Source of the DNA: Periplaneta americana
Taxonomy: Eukaryota > Arthropoda > Insecta > Blattodea > Blattidae
Direction of reading: 5' to 3'
DNA length: 64,000 bases
NCBI RefSeq assembly: GCF_040183065.1
Contig: NC_091120.1
Location: forward strand, 72,132,708 to 72,196,707
Shown here: positions 1 through 13,750 of the stretch, in pieces
How the letters are laid out: every line of letters starts with the position of its first letter
Numbering within the stretch: the first letter of the stretch is position 1
Program-made: the position numbers and the translations under genes
The notes under the pieces: generated by a model
What the model was told of the DNA's origin: nothing
Seen by the model: only the letters and a program-made list of their open reading frames with translations
Database searches by the model: none

Positions 1-3000
1 GTATTTCTTTTTCCTCTCTCTTTTGTATATTTCCTTCTCCTTTTTCAATCAGCCATTCATTTTTCAGCCTATTTTAGCTCCTTAAGGGGAGATGTAGATT
101 CAAACAGACCAAAAATCATATTTTCTATAAACTAGAATAAAAATATTACATAGTGTTGGAAATCTCTCCACAAAATTTTGCGGCCCAAATGTTGGTTTAC
201 TTGGGTTTATTAATAATCAAGAAGAACCACAGAGTAGTTCTAGAAAAAAGATTGGAGAGGGACTTGGACAAAAAAATAATGAACTGTAAAAGTGATTCTT
301 CTTCAGTATTTAGAATAATTGATTTATCAATCCTTTCCAATGCTATAAACATTGCTTGTTATTGTTGTTCTTGTGGGTCACAGCAGGTAAAAAAAAATAA
401 TCATGTGGCATGCATATTGAAACTTTACGACTTATTATCCGCAGTACCCAATTTTGAATAAAGAAGGGAATATTTTCTCAGAAACTATTTGAGATAAAGT
501 AATGAAATTTTGCACACTACTTTATTATTACATAATGCAAATTTCCATGCAGAAAATTTGTCTTTAGGTGAATATTTAAAGAACTTTACTTTCCAAAGCA
601 ATTACAATAATGTTTAATATATTATTATATTTTTGAAAATTTATTTTGAAAATAACCATTTGAAGGTTTAAAATTCTGTCTGCAGGGATTTGTTACAAAT
701 AATGTAGAGTAAATGTGTACAAAATTTTAGAACCATATCTTTAATAGATCATAATATATCATATTTTGTGTTATCAGGTTAGGTGGTTTCGTAATTAGGC
801 TTCCTGACATGATGAGGTATTGTAATTAAGTATCATAATAGAATCAGTTATTGTAAATATCTGTGCAAAATTTCAGGCGAAAAGCTAAAAAATTGTGGGC
901 TCAGTGATTAATTACATATAACAGTGTATTTGAGCTTACGTCTCCCCTCAATTTCCTTTTCTCAGTTATCTCTTTTCTTTAGTCTTTCATATTTTTTCGT
1001 TCTTCGTCTATTCTCTTCAACAATTTTCGTTTGCTATTCAGTCAGTCAGCAATATTTTCTTCCTTGCTCGGTTTGCCAAAACTCTTGGGAGTTACCGATA
1101 TTTTAAAATAATAAACGAACTTTAACCACTCTATAAGACTACATTACTCATATTTATGGAGCGGATGTTGATGACCTAAAAATCTACTTAAAATGATCAT
1201 TAAAACGCCCTTAAACTAATGGAAAAATGACATGAAATAAAAAGAAAATAATATTTAAATATTATTGACCGTACTCGCACCACAACTTCTTAAAAATTAG
1301 TCATCTTGTTTCAATGACTGGCCTGCAAATCTCGGACAGAGGAGGCAACTTCCTGGAATATGACTAAGATAAACGAAAAGAACATGCAACAAAATTAAGG
1401 TTTTAAGGGAAAACAGATTTTAATGAGGGTTTACAATGTGTTTCAATCAGGGGTGGTCCATATCAGTGCCTTCATTCTCAGTCTCCTCCTCCTTCCGTGC
1501 TTCACTTTAGTTACCAGATCTTCCAGATGAGGGAGTGTGAATGACGAAACAAATTGTGGGCGCAGCGTTAATTTTTGCAATCTTTGTGTTAAAAATACTG
1601 TCTATTACAGAAAATATCCTTTCCGAATCCTGTCCAGGACATAGAGAAAGTTTCCCGCCTTCCAAACATAAATTCTAAAGACACTCTCTTACCGACAAAA
1701 GAACAGTAGCGGTCAAAGTCCTCACTTAAACTAAGCTGCTGTGAAGCATTATATATTACTTCCATTGTGTGAAGTGAAACCTTCAGTGAAATGAGGGATG
1801 GACTTTGGAGTCTGTTCCAAATTATAAATCTCAAACTTCACTGTTATTCACTTATTCAGTAGGAAATTACTACTGATCTATTTGGTTAGAAAATGATTTA
1901 ACAGACCTATCGGTAAAGAAGAAAGTAAAATCCATTCCAAATGATCTTAAAATTCTTCAAAGTATTGAAAATAATCAACAAATGCCGAAAAAAATATAAA
2001 AATGACCTATTAGTTCAAAACCGTCAAAAGATGCAAAAAATGCAATATAAGAAATTACATTTTTACGTTGATATTAACATAGAAAGGATTTCTATATTAA
2101 TAGGCATCGTCCTAATGTCAAAAATAAGAAGATGACTTTTCATCAACATCCGCCTCCTACTCATATTCAAACCGTTACTTTTCCTGACGTCTCGTTTCTG
2201 GCGTCCCTTCGCGAATATGACTTAGTAGCCATAATGCTCGACGGCCCCACTCTCTGGACCGAAGTCCCAAGTTAGAATCTTATACATACTGTACGTACGT
2301 AGTTCTAAAAGCGCATGCGTAAATCAGTGAGACAAGTTGTTAACATTTAAAATGATAGTGGACCAGTGTTAGATAAAATTGTGTTAGGTTAGATGGGTTA
2401 GTGTATGTAAAATTAGTTTAGATCATGTAAGAATAATACAGGCCGTAGACGTGTATATGAAGTATTAGGGGCTGCCTTGAAGCATTTTGCAGCCTTATGT
2501 TACTGCAGTAAACGCATCTGTCAAAGTATGGCATTTTAACAGCTCAATGTTTTCCTAAACATTTATGCCGACATTAAGAAACTTTTATTTATGTCTATTG
2601 ATTAATTTCTTGGAAACAATTTTCAGGAATTTTTATTAGCTACTTTTCTTGCGATTTGTAACATTCAAAACTTACATGAAACAGATTAGAAACATATATA
2701 TTTCTAGAAGAAAAGATTTTATCATGAACCATTAAGCATAGGCCATTTTAACGATAACTTTATAATATGTACTAGTGTTGCAACAATTAATTCATACTTA
2801 AAAGGAGACAATTATTTTATTAAAGTATATTTTCATAGTATATAAAATTGGTATGAACCACAATGAAAAATAATCTCTGAATATAAGCTTCTTTACCTGT
2901 TACATCACAGTAGGATATGCAGTAATATCAGACGTCCACGGACAGTGATACAGCATTAGCAAATAACCGGTTAAGGAGTAATTTTTCAAATAGATATTAA

Positions 3001-3150
3001 ATCAGTAATGTTGAATTTCCATATTTACATATGTGAGTTCCATACACTATGTCCCGGTGGACACCAGGTCGTGTCGTGATCCTGAAGGTATTAACAGAAC
3101 ATTCATATATCATTCTGTTGAAAACGCTTAGTTCTGAAAATTAGTAATGT
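1..3150. other. AT-rich stretch with no recognised gene
   Basis: Open frames here (for example 153-461 on + and 1589-1834 on -) are short, start at arbitrary ATGs and show no domain or motif I recognise. The segment 2150-2460 is richer in CpG and has several GTTAG-type words, but no promoter or exon can be supported. I see no transposon termini. Confidence 0.5.
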
Positions 3151-3159
3151 AAAAGTTCT

Positions 3160-3200
3160 TCCTCCTCCTCCTCCTCCTCCTCCTCCTCCTCCTCCTCCTC
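3160..3200. repeat. (TCC)n microsatellite
   Basis: Uninterrupted CTC/TCC trinucleotide run of about 40 bp. Confidence 0.95.
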
Positions 3201-3350
3201 TGGAATTGAGCAGATGCATCTAATGTTACACTCCTTACTTCCCTCTCCTGGAGTTCAAACTGTCTCACGTGAAATATGTTGTATCCTCTAAAAGAATGTA
3301 TTATTTTAACATATGCCTATGTAAGTCACGCATAATATGTGGGAGTAACT

Positions 3351-4345
3351 GAATCGGTCAATTGTAAAACCGCATGAGTCACAGAAAATAAGTTTCGAGA
3401 AAAATAGAAAAAACTATCTACAGTTAATGCATTTGCTGTTAAGTCTGTGAAATTTTTACAGGAGGACCATACATTAGTATGTCTGATTACAAAAGCATTC
3501 TATCTTAATTATCTTATTTCATATCACCTTAAAATATTTTTTAATTTCTTGGACTCATGTTGTTTTAACAAATACCAACAATAACAACTCCAGTATCCTG
3601 ACAAAATATGGAGTGTATTGTTTGTTGTAGTGTGAAATACACTATTCTATAGTTTTCAATGAATTTATATTGTAATTTTTATTTCATGTTCAAAATGATT
3701 CATATTATTCACAAATTGAATTCAAAATATCATAGCCGACTTAAAATAAAGTTATTCGCGAGTAGTTAATTTTCATACCAATGTGTCACATGTTTGATGG
3801 CAATATATGAATACAGACATATCTTTAGTTCACAATAAGAAAATAACATAAATTGCATATTATCACTCCAAAAAGACAGTGTTTCTTAGTTTGGAACCTC
3901 TCTTCGAGGACTTATTCTCTTTATATCATGCACTTCTACAAGTCCTTGAAGGAATATTGGTACACATCTTGTTCATTTTTGCTTTCAAATAACGTACGGT
4001 AGTTTTATTAAAAATGTCTATTCTATCTGGTACAGGTACTTTCATAGAACACTGTTCATTATTTTTTCTTCTACAGAACTCTTGGAACTACACTCACTGT
4101 CCAACACCTTGACAAAGAAGTGCATGATAGCAAATGCGTCATGGCTACATCATGGCGTTAAGCGTTAAAGCCACATGAGTCCGAGACTGATGTGGTTTTG
4201 AAAGAACCCAATATTTTACGATTTTATAGAATGCATAGTAATGATCGGACTCATGTTGTTTTGAGTGGAAATAATGTGACTTATAATACCGGTAACTCAT
4301 TTTCATAAACATGTGGACACATGTGGTTTTACAAATGACTGATTC
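3351..4345. mobile_element. Possible MITE with iterated GACTCATGT boxes
   Basis: The left end (3351-3382, GAATCGGTCAATTGTAAAAC onward) matches the reverse complement of the right end (4313-4345) with few differences, giving inverted ends about 1 kb apart. Inside, variants of GGACTCATGTTGTTTT recur near 3550, 4175-4195 and 4245, and the ends carry the same word. No transposase is seen. The exact termini and any target duplication are not resolved, so this is an inferred non-autonomous DNA element. Confidence 0.45.
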
Positions 4346-4349
4346 AACT

Positions 4350-5470
4350 TATACACGTGCTACACTGAACAAAAGATTCCCATAAAAAGTTTCTTATAAT
4401 TATGACGATTTTCTCAGTAAAATATTTTTCACACACTATCTATTGTAAGAGCAATAAGTATCTAAAGCTAACATCTGTGTATAATTGCAAAGTATGAAAC
4501 AATAATAATTTACAGAACCAACAACAACAAACAGAGCGCTGCTATCAGTGAATTAGGATATCTGATTTTCATTCACATGACAGATATCGAGTGCTAGGGG
4601 TTCGGTCCTATCTTGACTTGGGTTCTTCGTGATTTTCCTTGTATCTCCATAAAGAGCTTCGACCCGTTTTCTTACCAATCGTATAATTCTTCATTATCAC
4701 ATAATTCAATAAGATATCCACCCATATTGCACGATAGACATGCCATCTGTCAGGAAAATCTCAACTAGCTGAATGGTGCTCCCCTTTGTTGAGAGACACG
4801 AGAGGCAGTAAGGCTTTACGTAGCGTTAGTTTCAGCCCTGATCACACATATAACAGATTGGTCATCCTTATATTAAAATTGGTAACATGTGGAAGACAAC
4901 AACCGCCAGGATCGCCACCGTCGATTGAGAACGACCGCTAGATGGAAGTACAGTTGTTCCATGCAATTCAAATGGGAATTGTAACGTGATTTCTTATACA
5001 GTAACTAGATGGCATCGTAGTGAAATTGATAAAAGTTGTTACAATCAAAGCCTATAAGACCGAGAAATCTGTTATATTTCTGATCTGGGGTATCAGCACC
5101 TTCAACGTATGTTTCTGTTGTCCAAAATAAGATGAAGATAGAATCAGATACCTACAGCTGTCTATTCTACAAAATATTTTATTACGTTAAAATAAAAGCA
5201 TTAGATAGAAATGACTTTATGAAACTGTCTTATTTATTGAACTATTCTATACCATTTCTATACGTTTGGCAGCTAACACCGTTTATTTCTGTCTTCAAAA
5301 TTTCAGACCATGTATGATACGATCATTTAGTGTAAAAAGGCTTAATTACTAGCAATGTAAAGTGTTTTCGGCAAAATGATGTGACATTTTTACGTTCTTC
5401 CTCTTAACATTCCTCGAGTATCTTTACTTAATTCTTGGTAACGCATGGGTTAAAAGAACTGTTGAATAAT
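4350..5470. other. Unassigned AT-rich DNA
   Basis: Only short open frames without recognisable motifs. A moderately GC-rich patch near 4900-4990 has no visible coding or repeat structure. Confidence 0.45.
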
Positions 5471-5474
5471 ATCG

Positions 5475-5651
5475 CAGTCTAGTACATACAGTCGCGAAGT
5501 TTGAGTTGTGAGGGTGTTAGGAACAATAGACTGTGCCGGTACTATTTCGCATTGTCTGTAATGAGGCGATATTATCGATTCTAGTGGTTAGCAACTAGTG
5601 GTTGGATGCATATTTACTACGTATTAAGCTTCGTGACTATGTACTAGACTG
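5475..5651. mobile_element. Short MITE, copy 1 (CAGTCTAGTACATA ends)
   Basis: A 177-bp element with inverted ends: the left end CAGTCTAGTACATACAGTCG and the right end ...CTATGTACTAGACTG are reverse complements with small differences over about 25 bp (AGTCGCGAAG / CTTCGTGACT). A second copy of the same family lies in opposite orientation at 60478-60664. There is no coding capacity. The ends suggest a Tc1/mariner-type non-autonomous element, which is inference. Confidence 0.65.
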
Positions 5652-7450
5652 TGATTATATCATAACAGATAAGAAATATGGAATGTAAGACCATTTAAAC
5701 AGACGTGTTACCTTCTCATTTAAGGACTTCTGTGTTAATATTATGTATCTTAATGTAGCAGACTTAGATATTTCATGTAAAAGAATTCTTAAGTTCTCTT
5801 TGGGTAGCTCAAAGATATTGTATTTGTGTAGCAATTATACTTTACTGAGATTACGTTAGCATGGACATATCTGGGAGTGTAGTCACACTGAAGAATATCT
5901 ACGGAAGCAAAGAATAACATTCTCATGAAGTAATGTTTATTTGTATTATTTATAATTGGCTTATTTCACGACGCTTTATCAACTGCGATGGTTTTCTAGC
6001 GTCTGAGTGATATAAAGGTGATAATGCCAGCGAATTGAGTACAGGGACTAGCGCTGAAAATTAACACATATTTGCTCTTAATCGGTTGAGGGGAAAACTC
6101 CTGAGGGAAAACTCCGGAAAACCCTCAAGCAGGATTTGAAGCCAGTCCCACTCGTTCTAAATTCAGACATGCTGTTACTTAACAGCGGTTAAGTTAAGTT
6201 TTTATTATAACTAATACAAATCAGAAGAATTGTGTTGTACAAAATATATTATACTTGCATTTTATAACCTAAACTTAGTAGTTGAACCTGTATATGATGT
6301 CTGTGTTATTTTCTTTTACAAAATATTATCATTCTAAGAATAATCGTATCTTATACACAGTGTTCCAGAAACGCAGTCCAGTTTATTCGAATAGGAACCT
6401 AAATCAAGCCATCATGGATGATGGATTAACATGATGGTTTAACGACTTTTAATACTTAAAATAAAATAAACCTTAAGCAGATGTAACTTCTATCATCCCT
6501 GGTACTCCTTCAGAATTCATCCAACATGACATGTGAAATATACGAGTGTATACTACGGTGCAACTTTAAGAAAAGGGTGGCGTTTCTGGGACACGATCTA
6601 TAGGTGTTCTTACAGGTGTAAGGAATGTGACAATTTTAAGTGTTATTATTATTTTATGCAGTATAATTTATATTCACATCAATTTATTAAAACTCAAATA
6701 TCACTAATGTAAGTAACGGTTAAGTTAACTGTTTTTTTAGAGAAAGAAAAAAAATCTGTCTTTCTGTCTTTGATGAGGTGATTTATTATTCCATGTTTCT
6801 GCGGAATAGATTTCTGATTACTACTGCAGACAGAAGTAAATAAGCTAAGTCAGTACCCGTACAATATCAGATGCTATGGAAGGGAATAGTTTAAACTACT
6901 GTATCATTTACACAAAGCAATGACCATGCTGAGATCATGCATAGGTCAATCATAATTTCTCTTCCTTCATTCGGTACTCTGGCTGTTAGTATGAAAGTAA
7001 TTCTAATATTATAACTAGTGCAGGACACACACTGCTCTGAAATCTGACTCACATTTGTTATAGGCTATCTGTCCAAGCTCGGAATGGAAACTGTAAGTAG
7101 GATTCATTATCTGTTACGTCCGAATTGAAATGTTTCGTGTATTGTATTTTACCAGAAATGGTTGTAGTTTTAAAATAGAACCTGGATGAATAACAAGTAA
7201 AATGACAGTAGTTCGATATTTCTTTACTTTTAGACTAGGGGAATAAAGGTAATTCACGACAAAGAGGAGTATACCTACTTACATCTTTACTAACTCATTA
7301 TACGAACTATAATAACGAAGTAGTCTAGTATTGTGAAAAAATTGATTTCGAAATTTTTAAGGAATTGCAAGAAGTTTTCAGGATCTCTGGTACCATAAAA
7401 GTGATTTCGACATTCTTTAATCTTTACGTAGGTTCTTCGCTCAACAGTAA
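5652..7450. other. Unassigned AT-rich DNA with a SINE tail fragment
   Basis: No gene is seen. At 6090-6165 a short piece (AAAACTCCGGAAAACCCTCA, then GGATTTGAAGCC) resembles the reverse complement of the B-box and following body of the tRNA-derived SINEs elsewhere in this window, so it is probably a minus-strand SINE fragment. Confidence 0.4.
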
Positions 7451-7454
7451 ATAA

Positions 7455-8137
7455 TAGAGATGAAGAACGAGCGAGAATGCAAGGCTATCAGCGCCCACAA
7501 AGCCGAAAACCAGCACGACAGTATTGCCTATCGTTGACTGCTTGTAAGAAAACGTTCAAAATATCGGGACTTCGGGAGTGATCAACTCTCGAACGTCAAG
7601 TAGCTTGAATCGTCACAGTTGTTTATACCAGACTGAAATTTTATCTGTTTTGGCAACTGTTATATATGCATAAATAATCAAGTAGCCTATTCGAAATATT
7701 CTCTCTGCTTTTCAGTGTAGTAATTCGTTCCCCAATCTTTATTTACTTACTAGGCCCTTTATAAAAGACTAGGATTTTTTTTTCGTATGTTTGAGATCAA
7801 GTATACAAGCTCAAGTAAAAAAAGAAACGTTTTATTTAACGCTATGTTTTGTGTTTCTCAGAAATTCAAATTTATTTGAGAATTTTTTTTATTCAGCCTA
7901 TATAAACATAGGTATTATCTGATAGTAGAACTAGGATACTGGTTCTGTTTTGTCTTTTTGTATTAATTAAACATCTCTAACGTTATTCAAAATTATAAAA
8001 TCTTTCCACGTCGACCAAATGCTATTTCCAGAATGATGAGCGAGACTTGAAGCGCACAAGCGTTACAAGACGAGACTTGAAAGACAAGTGCAACGAACAC
8101 AGCGAGCGAGAGCGGCAATTATTTTTGTTCATCTCTA
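7455..8137. mobile_element. Possible hAT-type MITE (TAGAGATGAA ends)
   Basis: TAGAGATGAA at 7455 is matched by its reverse complement ending at 8137, next to CG-rich sub-terminal words (GAGCGAGA / AGCGAGAG). The flanking octamers GTAAATAA and GTACATAT agree at 6 of 8 positions, consistent with a decayed 8-bp target duplication. There is no transposase frame. The end sequence resembles hAT termini. The assignment is tentative. Confidence 0.35.
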
Positions 8138-8302
8138 GTACATATACTGTGTGATCCCAGCCACCAAGTCACTCAATTAAGTGCGCTCCTTGTAAAAACA
8201 CAGTTAACTGAATATAATATCATATATGTCGAACATGGAGTAAGGCCACATAGGAAAAAACACTAAAGGAGGGGGGATTCGATCCAGTCCTGTGGATTGA
8301 AC

Positions 8303-8385
8303 TTCGGTGTAGCTCAGTAATTAGAACGCTTAGTAGGTAGAAACAAGGACCCGGGTTCGATCCCTGGCGCCGGTGCGAATTTTTC
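8303..8385 (+). repeat. tRNA-derived SINE head
   Basis: A-box-like GTAGCTCAGTAATTAGAACG followed about 30 bp later by the B-box GGTTCGATCCC, as in a tRNA gene. The outer arms do not pair as an acceptor stem, and no anticodon arm is clear, so this is a SINE head (pol III promoter) rather than a functional tRNA gene. The body beyond 8385 is not recognisable. Confidence 0.6.
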
Positions 8386-8478
8386 TCCTCTAATAATCAT
8401 TCTTACCATAACAGATAAATTCTGCAGGACCAAAAATTAATCTTTACTGAGTTTCTTATGTTTGTCTTACTCCCTCTA

Positions 8479-9030
8479 TACTGGGTGGAAGTGAAATAAC
8501 CCTGCTGATTTTCAGAGCGAATATCTCATGTATGTAACAAAAAAGTGTAATACCATATTAGTGGAAAGTTCATAGTTTTCTGAGAAAAAATGTTTCCCCT
8601 CCCAAATGTTTAACACCCTCTTATTCGGTAATTATTGTGAGTAGGATCGTGATTTTTGTCGATATCGATAGAAAATCTAATAAAGAATAATTTATTCCTC
8701 TGTTGTATTTTAATAGCTTGAACAGTTTTCATGTAAATTTAATTTTGAAACTACTAATTAAAACCACTTGAGATCAGCTTGCAACAATGTAGCCAGAAAG
8801 GGAGATGGGAGGTAGTTCGCTAAGGCAAACAGACCTGAGTTCGTTGACCTCTTACATCTTTATTATGAGAAGAAAGAGCAGTGTGTTAGTGGCGATGTTG
8901 CCAGACTGCTGAGCCTTCATTTTCTAATTAACCGTGCATTTAATCACAAAACGTAATATACGTTTTCTATTCATTTAAATGTACCTATCGTCCCTTTCAA
9001 TCTGCAGGATCATTTCACTTCCACTCTGTA
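8479..9030. mobile_element. TA-flanked MITE with GGAAGTGAAATAA ends, copy 1
   Basis: The left end (8479, TACTGGGTGGAAGTGAAATA) and the reverse complement of the right end (ending 9030, TACAGAGTGGAAGTGAAATG) match over about 40 bp, and both sides are flanked by TA. This is the structure of a Tc1/mariner-like non-autonomous element. A partial copy of its right end is found at 35409-35535. There is no open frame of note. Confidence 0.7.
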
Positions 9031-9032
9031 TA

Positions 9033-11200
9033 GCGAATTCTCCTAACCTACTGAAAGGATCTTGTTCTTTTCTACGAGTCATTTTATTAGGGAATTATGA
9101 ACATGAACTATAGCGATTTTAATAAATAATACGAGTTTCTATTCGAATATAATACATACACTGACGAACCACTAAAAATGGTAAGAAAATTTTATATATG
9201 AAATGTTTATTACGTAGAATATACTGGCAAATGAAGCGATGAAGCTGCTACAAAGCGAAAAATTATGTCCAAAAATAGATGTTTATATAGGCTATATAAA
9301 TATTTATATTTTTCGTTGCGAATTAATACTATACATGAAATCTCTCCTGTTGGATGACTGGATAAATAAGCCGACATATAGGCCTACGTATTGTAGAGAA
9401 GCTTCTTTTTCAATGAATTGTCGTTTGTCTGAATCTCTCTTACTTCTATGGAATTTCACTCACGCGCAATAAGTTCTTACAAGAGCTCGTCTTAAATTAT
9501 ATGAAATATATTAATTTCGGAATTACTGTGAAAGTCTTTTGTGGGTAATCCAGAAAAGTTTTTTTGATGCAACGAATAATAAATGACAAATTTTAAGAAG
9601 TACTTCTTTGCAGTTTTTAAATGCCCGCCTACCTGTCAATCATATCATCGGTGGAGTTTAAAACTAAAGTTTCAGTTCACAATAATTAAAAGCAGAAATA
9701 TTCATACATTCAGGATGTAATGCGTTTATTAATCAAGTCGGAGATGCTTTTGGCCTCGTTTACTAGAGCTCTCCAAAAACTCCAGTCTTCAGCTGAGTCT
9801 TGATAGCCTCGCAGTGACGTAATTAGTGGAGATCACTGGGGTCCTTTGCCTTTATGGAAAAGGCTTGTAGACTATAGCATCGACGTAGAACATGATCGCG
9901 TAACTGTAAGGTTCGGCTTTTCACCAACGTCACTATCAAGATCTTTATACAGGGTTCATAATTATTATTTATTTATTTTCTTTTTACCTCTACAAGAGTT
10001 ATTTTCTATGATGAGGCCAAACATCTCTCTGAAAACTATCTTTCCAAAAGAAAAAAATGATTTTGTATATTAATAGGGTTAAAATTTATGCCAAATATAA
10101 GAGTATAGATAGGATTATTGTTTTGTAGTGCCTTAATTTTTGTTTTGAAGAGGGATTTGGAACCCAGAAATTCCTTGAAAATTTGAATAGCAAATAGGCT
10201 ATTTGCATTAGCTAGGATCTTACTCAATTTTCTTTTCAAACAGGTTTTTGTAATTAATAATACAACTCAAGTACTTATATTTCTTAACTATTTAAAATTC
10301 CGAGTCATCTATTTTAAACGAGTTTGTTAGACTACTATATCTTGATACTTTTATACAGGCCTATTTAGTTTTGGAAGCATTGATTTTTTTAAATATTATT
10401 GCTTGTCTAAATAAAATAAACTCCAAGAAGTGCTTGACATCTTCTTAAATTTAGTGAAGTACGAGTCTTTGTCATGCACAATTCTCATTTTCTAAAGTAA
10501 ATTTGCTAACACAAATTAAACATAGAGGTGACGGTCCACATCCTTATCGAACTCCAGATATTATAAAAACTTAATGTAACAACGACTAAAATGTACCTGA
10601 TATCTATTGTTTGGATACTTAATTTATCTTAACAATCACATCGCAGAGCAATAATCTGCACCTCACACATATCAACTAGGCAGTCATTTTGTAAACATTG
10701 CATAGTAAAACTCTTAATTTTTTAATCTGCTTGCTCGATCAGATTATGTCCTGTTCCATTTCTTCCGCTGGTATTAAACGTAATGTAATGAGTAAACTTT
10801 GTAATTACGCACTGACGTAGGAATTAATCCTAAGCCTAATATTCTACGAACTACATTGTGAAGGTAATTTGTTTTTTCTGTATAGTATTGTTTTATCGCA
10901 AACTACAAGGAAACAAAATACTAAATAATTTCTTTGTCTGGTTTACATCAACAGTTCGTTACTGAAATAAATTCATAAAATCCCATCCCAGTCTGAATAA
11001 TAAATAAATTTATCTTAGGAAATAATTTTTCGCTTGATGTGAGCTTTACCATTTCATTGTTATGATAAGACAGTAATATGATTCGCAACATCATAGAAAA
11101 CTGAATTGCTGCGAGTGTCATAACTAGAGCTAGGAAGTTGATACCGAAACTATTGAGTTGTGTGAGCTTGGACTATATCTCCATCGAATGAAGAGTAGTA
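9033..11200. other. Unassigned AT-rich DNA
   Basis: The short open frames (for example 9239-9472 and 9846-10073) show no motif, and base composition is that of the surrounding non-coding DNA. I see no clear repeat ends. Confidence 0.45.
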
Positions 11201-11205
11201 CAGAC

Positions 11206-11470
11206 CGATTATTTAGTCCTGACAGCTCGGCGATGCGAAAGAAGGGAAGTAATAGGAGTAGTGGGGAGTGCTACGGAGTAGAGATAAGAGCGAGCGGTCT
11301 GTAATGAAATGCAGTACAGCTTAACTGTACTGGAAACACACCGTTCTACCGCAGCGTGACACCCGATCGCTCTGAATGCAAGCGACTAACCCGAACACCC
11401 CTTGGCGTAACTTAATGGACTCGCCTGACCCAGGCGCACATTGTCGGCGGCTGTCAGGACTAAATAATCG
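11206..11470. mobile_element. GC-rich MITE with 21-bp perfect inverted ends
   Basis: CGATTATTTAGTCCTGACAG plus C at 11206-11226 is exactly reverse-complemented at 11450-11470. The interior is GC-richer than its surroundings and contains a second small palindrome near 11311-11332 (AGTACAG...CTGTACT). Apparent reading frames across it are short and cross the inverted ends, so I treat them as chance. Confidence 0.6.
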
Positions 11471-11479
11471 TACTGTAAC

Positions 11480-12110
11480 ACAGCTCTGAACGTCATCAAA
11501 CCTGCGCAACAAACATGTACAATCGGGTGGTAACCAAACTTGTCTTTGTGCCAATGGTCCATGGCCATAGAACAAGAAACAAAAACGCAAATAATATATA
11601 AAGACATTGTCGTAATTTTTAATCTAAAATAATTTTTGCATACGTATAAAAGTAACAAATCAAATACATGGTTATATATATCTGGACTTTTTAAAATACT
11701 TAATAACGAACATTTTCATTTATCAAAAGAAATATTCCTTCTATGTTCAGAAAACCTATTTGTATGCGGAAAATATTCGTTCTACGTCACAAGACGTGAC
11801 TGGAGCAAGTCTGAAATATGCTACTGTATTTCTTACCATATCATCAACTGTGAATCTAATAATGCGTCTAGTATGTAGCACATTATATGAAACCCATAAT
11901 TCTTTTCAAGGACACTTTTCATATTTGATTTAATGACTACTGGGCCTTATGCGCATTGGTGTATATATAGGCTACTTGAACAATATTATTCTTCCACATA
12001 TCTCACGGCTTCAATCATTTCCACAATTCTGGACTGCAGCAGAATGATTGCTACGGGCAATTCAATTCTTTGAACGGATATTGCAGCATACCAACATCGT
12101 ACATTTATCC

Positions 12111-12151
<41 letters not shown>

Positions 12152-13750
12152 TTAAATCTTACTTCACTTAGTTGTTGAAGAAAACGGTTTCTCTTCATTG
12201 CTTATTTCCTAAGTAAAGAGAGGCGTTCTGCGTGTTTTCTTTTTATAGGACAGTGTCCCTAAAATACATAGGGTAATATTCTTTATATAGATTAAATTTC
12301 CACATTACATAATATCCAGTAAAGTGTTCCTTTATTTGCTACTGTGATTACCAGCAAATTCTTGAAGCATTGCATTTAACTTTTTGTGAGTTGAGGATTT
12401 AACTTCTGTCATGCTGAAAGCCGCTCATTAAACTGCATAACTCCAGTGCAAACGTTAGTACGTAATGAAACTACTGTGCATATTATTGCAACGTAGTGAC
12501 TAAGGTCATCCACCCATAGCTGCGGATAATAAAATTATACTACGGTATGAGTTGTTTATATGAACCTAAAGCTATGTTTTGTACGAACTTCCTAAGTCTG
12601 CTCATAACACGCATGATGAAAAAACGTACGTAGTGTGTGTTATATCCATTTTTCATTATCTGAATAGCTTTTGTAACTTAAGAGGGTGTCAAATAAAGAG
12701 TTACTATTAATTGCAATCTCATAAGACTGAAGGTGTGCTACCGACTAGCACTAACTGTATCCAAGTCTCCGTAAGACTGCAGAAGTATGATTAGAAGACA
12801 ACAGTCCTAAAGTGAAGTTATTTTTCTAATGTTGAGTATAGGTGAGACCCTGCCGCGTCTACGAAACTGCTAAAACGAATTGCTAAGTTAAATGGAAGTC
12901 ACGCTGTTTTAGTTGAAATTCGGTCTCAGGCATAGAAGTTCGTCCGGTGTCAATACGATGCTGACACCACGTCACAGGACCATCACCACATATCTGTCTA
13001 GTCTCTTACGTTGAAACGGCCAGAAAAGATAAAATTTGAAACTTTGTGTGAAGTAATTTTATAATCACACAACTATTTCGTTACGAAGAAGCGTCTTGCC
13101 TCGACAAAAATATTCCGAGCTTGGGCAGCTAATTTAGTACTTGATGATAATACAGCTGTGCCTCGGTTTATGATATTAAAAATAATGATCTTTCGTTACC
13201 TCTCTTTCCTACAGGAAGAACAATAAATTATTGTGTCTTACACTGAAATAACCATTATACATTTATGGTGTTAATGGATTTGTAACAATTTCTCCTACCG
13301 AGGAGCTTCTGTAATGTCAACATTGTGGAACGGACTGTTGATATTTTGAATTTTTAATGTAAGTTTTGTAAACGTTTGTCATGCTGTTACAATATTTTCA
13401 AAATGCTCATTATTTTAACATGTAAATATGTATTTTTGCCATGTAGGTAGAATTAAACGTTTGTTCCATAAACATATTGTGTGTTTAATAGTTCAGTTGT
13501 TTACAACGCAAAGGACCCAAGGGTGAGTAGCCTATTTACAGTAGATCCAAAAATCTTTATTTCCATAAAAAATATAACATAATTATACATGAAACTATGG
13601 AAGAGAAGAGAGGTAGAAGATATATTGCTCTTTAAAAAAGTCATATTATAGAGTTTCACAGTGTTTAAAGTGCAAAGTGGATCGAGACGAAGTGATCTTA
13701 CAGAGAGAGTGAGAGACCTAATGTAAAAACACATATATGGCCGTTTTTCT
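11480..13750. other. Unassigned AT-rich DNA
   Basis: No recognisable gene. It includes an (AT)n run at 12120-12149. Other open frames are short and without motifs. Confidence 0.45.
12120..12149. repeat. (AT)n microsatellite
   Basis: Continuous AT dinucleotides preceded by a run of A. Confidence 0.95.

Noticed and set aside
153-461. 102-residue + strand gene
   Set aside because: No motif, no splice or promoter context, AT-driven composition; chance frame more likely.
8303-8385. Functional tRNA gene
   Set aside because: A- and B-box present, but the acceptor arms do not pair and no clear anticodon arm is visible; SINE head is simpler.
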